Assembly (NCBI RefSeq): GCF_000968685.2
Contig: NZ_LAKD02000015.1
Span: forward strand, 87,717-151,716
Origin: Streptomyces antioxidans
GTDB lineage: Bacteria > Actinomycetota > Actinomycetes > Streptomycetales > Streptomycetaceae
Length of the DNA: 64,000 nucleotides
Reading direction: 5' to 3'
Shown here: positions 58,884 through 64,000 of the stretch, in pieces
How the letters are laid out: every line of letters starts with the position of its first letter
How positions within the stretch are numbered: the stretch's first letter is position 1
Position numbers and translations under genes: made by a program
Notes under the pieces: generated by a model
Told to the model about the DNA's origin: nothing
The model's database searches: none
The model's input: only the letters and a program-made list of their open reading frames with translations

Positions 58884-60079
58884 GCCTCCACCTCGCCCGC
58901 CACGGGAACCATCGCCAGGATCCGCGTCCCGTCGCCCACCGAACTCGTCACCGTGAGCCTCCCGCCCAGCTCCGCCAGTCGCTTGCGCATGCCGTCGAGG
59001 CCGAAGCCCGTCGACTCCCCGACCAGGAACCCGGTCCCGTCGTCGGTGATCTCCAGCTCCACCCCGTGCGGACGCCGCGCCAGGACCACGCCGACCATGG
59101 ACGCGCCCGCGTGTTTGCGCACATTGGCCAGGGACTCCTGGGTGCAGCGCAGCAGCGCGATACGGGTCTGCTGATCGCATTCGAGGTCCGCCAGATCGGC
59201 GTCCACCGCCAGCCCGGTGTCCTCCGTGAAGCGGTCCAGCGTACGGCGCAGGGTCTGCGCCACCGAACCGCCCGCCACCTGGCCGGGGCCCGGCTGCCGC
59301 GCCGAGCCGACCAACTCCCGGGCCTCGGTGAGGTTCTCCCGGGCGGTGGACTCGATCGACCGCAGTTGCTGGGCGCTGGTCGCCGGATCCTGGTCGATGC
59401 CCGCCTGGGCCGCCTCTGCGAGCACGATGATCGACGCGAAGCCCTGCGCGAGCGTGTCATGGATGTCCCGAGCGATGCGTTCCCGTTCGTCCGCCGCGCC
59501 CTGCCGCTGGTGGGCCTCGGACAGCTGCGCCTGGGTGCGCTCCAACTCCTCGATCAGCCGCGCCCGTTCACTGCTCTGCGCGACGATCGAGTGCGCCCAC
59601 AGGCCGATCAGTACGCCCACCGCGACCACGATCAGGGTGGACACCAGCGTCTCGCCGAAGAACTCCGCCGTCCAGCCCTGCCGGACCAGACTCCCGGCCA
59701 GCGTGGCACCGGTGGCCAGCCCGAGGAACCCCATCGAGACCCGCGGGGTGCGCCCGAACATCCAGTAGTGCGGCAGCGTCACCATGAACAGCGCCGCATA
59801 GCTGCTGCCCAGGTAGGCCAGCCCGCCGAGCGCGAGCACCAGCGCCGAGAGATAGACCCGCGGCCGTACGACGCGGTTCCCGGGGAAGCGGTCGAGCACC
59901 GCGTAGCACAGCACCACACAGCTGAGCAGCGCGAGCGCCGTGTGCTTGCCCCCGCCCGCCGGGACCGTCGTCACCAGGCCGATGGCCATCGCACCGAACA
60001 GCACCCAGCACACGGCGTTCCACCGGCGCAGCGATGTGGCCCAGAAGGCGTCGGCCAGGGGTGTGGTGAGAGCGGTCAT
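58880..60079 (-). CDS. NarL-type sensor histidine kinase
   Basis: 399 residues from the ATG at 60079. Five to six membrane spans in residues 15-165, little extracellular sequence, a short coiled coil, then HisKA_3 with the phosphoacceptor in ERIARDIHDTLAQGF and an HATPase (ESLANVRKHAGASMVGVVLA, DDGTGFLVGESTGFGLDGMR). Probably senses membrane stress or the substrate of the MMPL exporter encoded 5 bp upstream. Confidence 0.93.
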   Translation of the reverse strand: MTALTTPLADAFWATSLRRWNAVCWVLFGAMAIGLVTTVPAGGGKHTALALLSCVVLCYAVLDRFPGNRVVRPRVYLSALVLALGGLAYLGSSYAALFMVTLPHYWMFGRTPRVSMGFLGLATGATLAGSLVRQGWTAEFFGETLVSTLIVVAVGVLIGLWAHSIVAQSSERARLIEELERTQAQLSEAHQRQGAADERERIARDIHDTLAQGFASIIVLAEAAQAGIDQDPATSAQQLRSIESTARENLTEARELVGSARQPGPGQVAGGSVAQTLRRTLDRFTEDTGLAVDADLADLECDQQTRIALLRCTQESLANVRKHAGASMVGVVLARRPHGVELEITDDGTGFLVGESTGFGLDGMRKRLAELGGRLTVTSSVGDGTRILAMVPVAGEVEA

Positions 60080-60084
60080 ACCGA

Positions 60085-62298
60085 TCAACGTACGTCGACC
60101 GCCGGCCGTCCGTCGGCGGTGTCGGCCGAAGCCGCCCCCCATTCTGTCGCCCGGCCCGCCGCCCGTGACGGCCACCAGCTCGCCTCACCGAGCAGCAGCA
60201 TCGCCGAAGGAAGGACCATGATCCGGACGATGAAGGCATCGAGCAGCACGGCCGCCGCGAGGACGAAGCCGATCTGCTTCATCTCGATGATGTGGAGGAA
60301 GACGAAACTCACGAAGACGGTCGTCATCACCACCGCCGCACTCGTCACCACGCTCGCCGACCTCCGGATGCCGTCCAGCACGGCCTGCCTGGTGGACGCG
60401 CCCGCGAGTACGGCCTCCCTGATCCGGCTCACCACGAACACCTGGTAGTCCATCGAGAGCCCGAAGAGGATCACGAAGAGGAACAGCGGCACCCGCGATC
60501 CGATCGAACCGGTGGAGTGGAAGTCCAGCAGCCCCTCGGCCCAGCTCCCCTGGAAGACCAGGACGAGCAGACCGAGCGCGGCCGCCGCGGACAGCACGTT
60601 CAGCAGGACCCCGAGCAGCGCCAGCACCAGCGAGCGGAACGCGTACGCGGTCATCGCGAAGGTCACCAGCAGCAACGCCCCGAGGACCAGCGGGAGCTTG
60701 CCGTTCTGGTGCGCGGGATAGTCGGCGTACCGGGCGACATCGCCACTCACGCCGAACTCCGCCCCGTCGACCCGGCCGACGGTCGCCGGGAGGTAGTCCT
60801 CGCGGAGGTGGTCGAGGGAGTCATACGCCTGGTCGGAGTTGCCCAGGTGCGGCACCCTCAGCTCGAGCGTGCTGATCCGGTGGTCGGCCGAGGTCCGCAC
60901 CCCCGACTGCGAGGCGCCGGTGAACAGCGGGTCGGCGTCGGCGCGCCGGGCCAGCTCCCGCAGCGCCCCGCCGACCTCGCCGGAACGCGCGGCGTCGGCG
61001 CGTACGACGACCTGGTGGGTGACCCGCTGGTCGGGGAACGCCGCGTTGAGCCGGTCGTACACCCGCATGGCGGCGATCTCGCGGGAGTGGGTGTCCCGGC
61101 TCATCTCCGTGATCTTCAGCCCGCTCAGCGGGAGGACGAGCGCGAGCAGGGCGAGAACGGAGATGCACAGGGTGGCCAAGGGGTGTCGGCTCGCGGGCCG
61201 CAGCAGGGCGGCCCACACCCGGCCACCGCCGTCGGCCCGGGCCCGGCGCGCGGGCTTGCCCCGCGCGGCACGGCGCCGCGCCCGGCGCTCCTCCCGCTCG
61301 GCGAGCTTGACGAGCATCGCGGGCAGCGCCGTCAGGGAGCTGGCCACCGCGACCAGGACGACCACGATCGTGCCGGTGGCCAGCGAGGAGAAGATGACGT
61401 CGGAGGCCAGATACAGCGTCGCGGTGGAGGCCACGACCGCGAGCCCGGAGACCACGACGGCCCGGCCCGAGGTGGCCGCGGCCAGTTCCACCAGCGCCTG
61501 GGAGCTCAACCGCCCGCCCGAGCGGGCGCGCTCCTCGCGCTCCCGCTTGAGGTAGAAGAGGGTGTAGTCGACGCCGACCGCGAGGCCGATCATCAGGATG
61601 ACGTTCGTGCCGACCCCGGCGTCGGGGGACACATGGGAGGCCACCATCGAGAGTCCGATGGCCGCCGCGATCGACGACAGCGCGAGCAGCAGCGGCACCC
61701 CCGCCATGGTCACGGATCCGAACACGACCAGCAGGGTGATCAGGGTGATGGGAAGCGTGATCTCCTCGGAGAGCGCCAGGTCGTCGCCGCGCTGCTGGTC
61801 GACTCCCTTGCTGATGGAGGGGCTTCCGGTCTCCTCGAGCCGCAGCCCCGGGTGCGCCTTCGCCACGGCGGCCGTCTGCCCGGTCAGGGCGTCGACCTTG
61901 TCCTTGGCGTCCCGTTCCTCGCCCTTCAGCGCCACCTGGATCATGAGGATCCGGCGGTCCTCGGACAGCAGCGGATCGGCGACGCCCGCGACCTCGGGCA
62001 GCCGCTTCATCCGGGCGGTCAGGTCCCCGGCGGCGGCGTCGGCCGCGTCCCGGTCGAGGGGGCCCGACCGGGCGGAGATCAGCACCTGTTCGGTGGCCCG
62101 GCGCTCCAGACCCCCCTCGGCGGCCAGCGCCTCCGCCTGCCCCGCCTCGCCGACCCGGTAGTCGGCCGTCGTCGCGCTGTGTGTCCCGACGGCGCTGCCG
62201 ACCCCCAGGCACAGCGCCACGAACACCAGCCAGCCGACGATGGCCCGCCAGGGGTGTCGACCGCTCCAGCGCGCCATGCGCACAGTGAGTGATTTCAT
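60085..62298 (-). CDS. MMPL/RND-family exporter
   Basis: 737 residues from the ATG at 62298 (MKSLTVRMARWSGRHPW). Twelve predicted spans in two halves, each after a large outside loop. Hallmarks: GVDYTLFYLKREREERA, AATSGRAVVVSGLAVVAST, FGLSMDYQVFVVSRIREAVL, RSASVVTSAAVVMTTVFVSF. Actinobacterial MMPL proteins export lipids, siderophores or antibiotics using the proton gradient. First gene of the operon with kinase and regulator; a palindromic operator lies 60 bp upstream. Confidence 0.94.
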   Translation of the reverse strand: MKSLTVRMARWSGRHPWRAIVGWLVFVALCLGVGSAVGTHSATTADYRVGEAGQAEALAAEGGLERRATEQVLISARSGPLDRDAADAAAGDLTARMKRLPEVAGVADPLLSEDRRILMIQVALKGEERDAKDKVDALTGQTAAVAKAHPGLRLEETGSPSISKGVDQQRGDDLALSEEITLPITLITLLVVFGSVTMAGVPLLLALSSIAAAIGLSMVASHVSPDAGVGTNVILMIGLAVGVDYTLFYLKREREERARSGGRLSSQALVELAAATSGRAVVVSGLAVVASTATLYLASDVIFSSLATGTIVVVLVAVASSLTALPAMLVKLAEREERRARRRAARGKPARRARADGGGRVWAALLRPASRHPLATLCISVLALLALVLPLSGLKITEMSRDTHSREIAAMRVYDRLNAAFPDQRVTHQVVVRADAARSGEVGGALRELARRADADPLFTGASQSGVRTSADHRISTLELRVPHLGNSDQAYDSLDHLREDYLPATVGRVDGAEFGVSGDVARYADYPAHQNGKLPLVLGALLLVTFAMTAYAFRSLVLALLGVLLNVLSAAAALGLLVLVFQGSWAEGLLDFHSTGSIGSRVPLFLFVILFGLSMDYQVFVVSRIREAVLAGASTRQAVLDGIRRSASVVTSAAVVMTTVFVSFVFLHIIEMKQIGFVLAAAVLLDAFIVRIMVLPSAMLLLGEASWWPSRAAGRATEWGAASADTADGRPAVDVR

Positions 62299-62357
62299 GC
62301 GCAAGAGCCTTGCTGGCCGGTGCGACTGGCCGACAGAGGTACCCGGTTGAACTTCCC

Positions 62358-62375
62358 GTCAACCGATCGGTTGAC
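62358..62375. promoter_or_regulatory. Perfect 18-bp palindrome upstream of MMPL operon
   Basis: GTCAACCGATCGGTTGAC is fully palindromic, and a further half-site CGGTTGA lies at 62344-62350. Size and AACCGATCGGTT core are typical of TetR-family operators controlling efflux genes. The cognate regulator is not adjacent. Confidence 0.6.
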
Positions 62376-62417
62376 CGGGACGCCGCGCAGGGACAGCCAC
62401 CGCCAGGCCCCAACGCC

Positions 62418-62452
62418 GGGCGCCGCCGGTGCCCAGAGGACCGGCGGCGCCC
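62418..62452 (-). terminator. Strong hairpin terminator
   Basis: GGGCGCCGCCGGT (62418-62430) and ACCGGCGGCGCCC (62440-62452) form a perfect 13-bp stem with a 9-nt loop, 17 bp downstream of the FG-GAP-like gene in its direction of transcription. Confidence 0.75.
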
Positions 62453-62468
62453 AGGAGCGGTGTGGTGG

Positions 62469-63215
62469 TCAGGAGCAGGACTCGTAGAACTGCTTCCAGC
62501 CGTCGCTGGGCATGGCGGGCGGCTCGGCCGTGGTCCCGAACTCGCCGTACTTCTCCTTCAGTGCGTAGTCGAAGTCGCCCGGGCCGCTGCCCGCGTTCGA
62601 CAGACGCACATCACGGTCCAGCTGCCCGTCACCGGAGTTGTTGAGGATCGCGAGGTCCGGGTACGCGTCATCGCCGTAGTTGGCGATCCGCAGCTCCTGG
62701 ACCTCCCCGTGGTCGCCGATGTCGGAGTGGCGGGCCTTGGCGGAGCCCAGGTCCGACCGCTCGAGCGGGCCGGGGCGGTACTCCGCGACGCGCGCCGTCG
62801 AGGGGTCGTCCCCGCCGGACGGCTCGACGATGTTGACGACCATGTCGAGGGTGCCGTCGTTCTGGAAGTCGGCGACCGCCGCCGTCGCGACCTCGCCCTC
62901 CTTCGCGCCGAGGAGGTCGCTGACGGACTGCTTCGCGCCGAACGAGCCGTCGGCGGCGCCCCACTGGATCGTCATCTTGGTACCGGTGTGCCCCGGATTC
63001 GCGATCTTGTCCGGGTGGCCGTCGCCGTCGAGATCCCCGACCAGCGTCGTGGCATCGGCCAGACACGGGCCCGCCGCCTTGGCGACCTTCCCCGACTGCC
63101 CCGAGCCGCCCGAGGGCGAAGACCCGGCGGCACTGGCCTGGTAACCGGCGAAAGCCAGACTCAGGGCGACAGCCGCGATCGGCGCGGCGATCAGACGTGA
63201 CCGTTTGCGAAGCAT
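62469..63215 (-). CDS. Secreted FG-GAP/VCBS-like repeat protein
   Basis: 248 residues; the ATG at 63215 follows TTAGGAG. Signal peptide MLRKRSRLIAAPIAAVALSL with cleavage near ASA. Calcium-loop-type repeats: VGDLDGDGHPDKIAN, VADFQNDGTLDMVVNI and IANYGDDAYPDLAIL, each with the Asp-rich pattern of integrin-like FG-GAP/VCBS blades. Probably an extracellular Ca-binding adhesion or scaffold protein. The 11-bp motif (copy C) lies upstream. Confidence 0.85.
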   Translation of the reverse strand: MLRKRSRLIAAPIAAVALSLAFAGYQASAAGSSPSGGSGQSGKVAKAAGPCLADATTLVGDLDGDGHPDKIANPGHTGTKMTIQWGAADGSFGAKQSVSDLLGAKEGEVATAAVADFQNDGTLDMVVNIVEPSGGDDPSTARVAEYRPGPLERSDLGSAKARHSDIGDHGEVQELRIANYGDDAYPDLAILNNSGDGQLDRDVRLSNAGSGPGDFDYALKEKYGEFGTTAEPPAMPSDGWKQFYESCS

Positions 63216-63427
63216 CTGCGAACTCCTAACGTCGGTGCTACGAGAGAACCGCGGCGCGGCGCCCAGCTTTTACGGGTCACTGGTCCGTCCCGCCGAACCG
63301 GACGGCGTCCGCCGCGGAGCTGTGGTCTTCGGGTTCACCAGGGCATAGGCGGCCGTTCCTCTTGCCCAGCGTGGGCGGAGTACTGCGCCCGGCGGCGCTG
63401 CGCCCGGTGTGCCACTCACCCTGCCGG

Positions 63428-63460
63428 TGCCCGCTACCGTTCCATTAGCGGCCCACTAAC
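63428..63460 (-). promoter_or_regulatory. 11-bp tandem motif, copy C
   Basis: Reading the minus strand: GTTAGTGGGCC (63460-63450), GCTAATGGAAC (63449-63439), GGTAGCGGGCA (63438-63428). Three head-to-tail 11-bp units about 220 bp upstream of the secreted FG-GAP-like gene. The first two match copy A at 17 of 22 positions. Confidence 0.5.
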
Positions 63461-63509
63461 GAACGGCTGACGCGACGTCACCCACCTGCCCCCCGGCGGG
63501 CCGCGCGGG

Positions 63510-64000
63510 TCACTGAGACGCGGGGGGAGGACCGATGAGGTCGATGCCGCACAGGGCGGCGAGGTCTTTGGCCGCTGAGGTGAGTGGGGTGCGGAGTTCG
63601 GCGAGTTCCGCGCGCATTTCGGCGGCTCGTTTCCACTGCCGTTCATGTTCGACCGGGCTGGTATCCGTAGGGCGGTTGGCCTCGTGCTCCTGAAGGGCCG
63701 GGTGCCAGGCGGCCAGGAAGGGGCGCAGGTGCTGGTTGGTCATGGTCGACGCGATGGTCGGCAGGGTGAGCGGGCGGGCCGATTCGGCGGCCACGCGGTG
63801 GAGCACGTCGCGTGTGGTGGCGAACAGCGAGTACAGCGAGGTGAGCGCTTCCCGGAGGGACCCTTCGTCCGGGGCGAGCGGCTGTACCCCGACCCTGGTG
63901 ACCAGCTCGATCTGCAGGTCGAAGGCCGCGGCGCATTCGATGGGGCCGGGCGCGGCGGGAGGTGTCGGAGAGGGGGGAGGCACGGGGGGAGTGGGGATAC
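63510..64000 (-). CDS. Unidentified helical protein, N-terminus beyond window
   Basis: The frame is open to the right edge; a GTG at 63983 could start it, but the Pro-rich run PPPSPTPPAAPGP looks like an internal linker, so the gene probably begins outside. The visible 163 residues are helical: AAAFDLQIELVTRVGVQPLA, LREALTSLYSLFATTRDVLH, FLAAWHPALQEHEANRP, WKRAAEMRAELAELRTPLTS, AAKDLAALCGIDLIGPPP. Similar C-terminal domains occur, to my recollection, in variable Streptomyces accessory proteins. No enzymatic motif visible. Confidence 0.6.
   Translation of the reverse strand, partial: IPTPPVPPPSPTPPAAPGPIECAAAFDLQIELVTRVGVQPLAPDEGSLREALTSLYSLFATTRDVLHRVAAESARPLTLPTIASTMTNQHLRPFLAAWHPALQEHEANRPTDTSPVEHERQWKRAAEMRAELAELRTPLTSAAKDLAALCGIDLIGPPPASQ

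Noticed and set aside
60292..62292. 666-codon plus-strand frame opposite the MMPL gene
   Set aside because: Antisense shadow with Gly/Arg/Glu/His composition; the MMPL motifs on the minus strand are unambiguous.
1..64000. Prophage, integrative element, transposon, CRISPR array, tRNA or rRNA
   Set aside because: No integrase or transposase motif, no terminal repeats with target duplications, no regularly spaced repeat-spacer pattern, and no tRNA or rRNA sequence recognised on reading both strands.

Overview
This is a piece of a Streptomyces (or very close actinomycete) chromosome. The coding sequence is extremely GC-rich, with G or C at almost every third codon position. Many genes overlap as GTGA or ATGA. 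It carries a conservon (cvnABCD plus P450), an actinobacterial SpoIIE-type phosphatase, DUF4232 lipoproteins and a Tat-exported PhoX phosphatase. I see no rRNA, tRNA, CRISPR, integrase, transposase or phage module. All calls come from reading the sequence; no database was searched.

Layout. 1-10.4 kb: a TerF-type vWA protein cut by the left edge; a PhoX phosphatase behind a possible PHO box; a stand-alone LigD-type polymerase domain divergent from a LysR regulator; an exo/endonuclease-phosphatase membrane protein divergent from a secreted alginate-lyase-family protein, with a perfect palindrome resembling a DasR site between them; and an ATP-dependent DNA ligase. 10.5-21 kb: a DUF7144 membrane protein with a repetitive tail, a multi-domain SpoIIE phosphatase, a complete conservon whose P450 lacks the ExxR motif, an unrecognised 477-residue protein, and the remnant of a peptide-maturation methyltransferase.

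21-33 kb: a TetR regulator; a DUF305/DUF3105/small secreted protein set with a Met/His-rich segment; an adenylating enzyme paired with an acyl reductase (EhpF/EhpG-like, a two-protein carboxylate reductase); an orphan OmpR-type response regulator followed by two exported proteins; a protein with a sigma-like and zinc-finger-like cytoplasmic part, one membrane span and an extracellular CBM2; and a TerD domain fused to a PD-(D/E)XK nuclease-like domain. 33-42 kb: a hydroxyproline-catabolism operon (deaminase, epimerase, three-subunit D-hydroxyproline dehydrogenase), then a helix-turn-helix/Mop protein and modABC molybdate uptake.

42-64 kb: a two-TM protein; an old-yellow-enzyme reductase divergent from a MarR regulator; an MDR reductase; a PhzF protein divergent from a LysR regulator; an NfeD OB domain with its SPFH/flotillin partner; a Ser/Thr kinase with a PQQ-propeller sensor; two DUF4232 lipoproteins flanking a TSUP permease and a Nudix hydrolase; DUF899, GNAT and PrxQ-like genes; an MMPL exporter in one operon with a histidine kinase and response regulator; a secreted FG-GAP-like protein; and an unidentified gene cut by the right edge.

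Two cross-cutting patterns stand out. First, an 11-bp repeat (consensus GTTAGYGGNRC) occurs as tandem pairs upstream of three exported-protein genes, which suggests a small regulon of an OmpR-type response regulator. Second, short tandem repeats are unusually common, mostly at or just after stop codons and in protein tails. The best candidates for new biology are the CBM2 transmembrane sigma-like protein, the TerD-nuclease fusion, the orphan carboxylate-reductase pair and the 11-bp motif.
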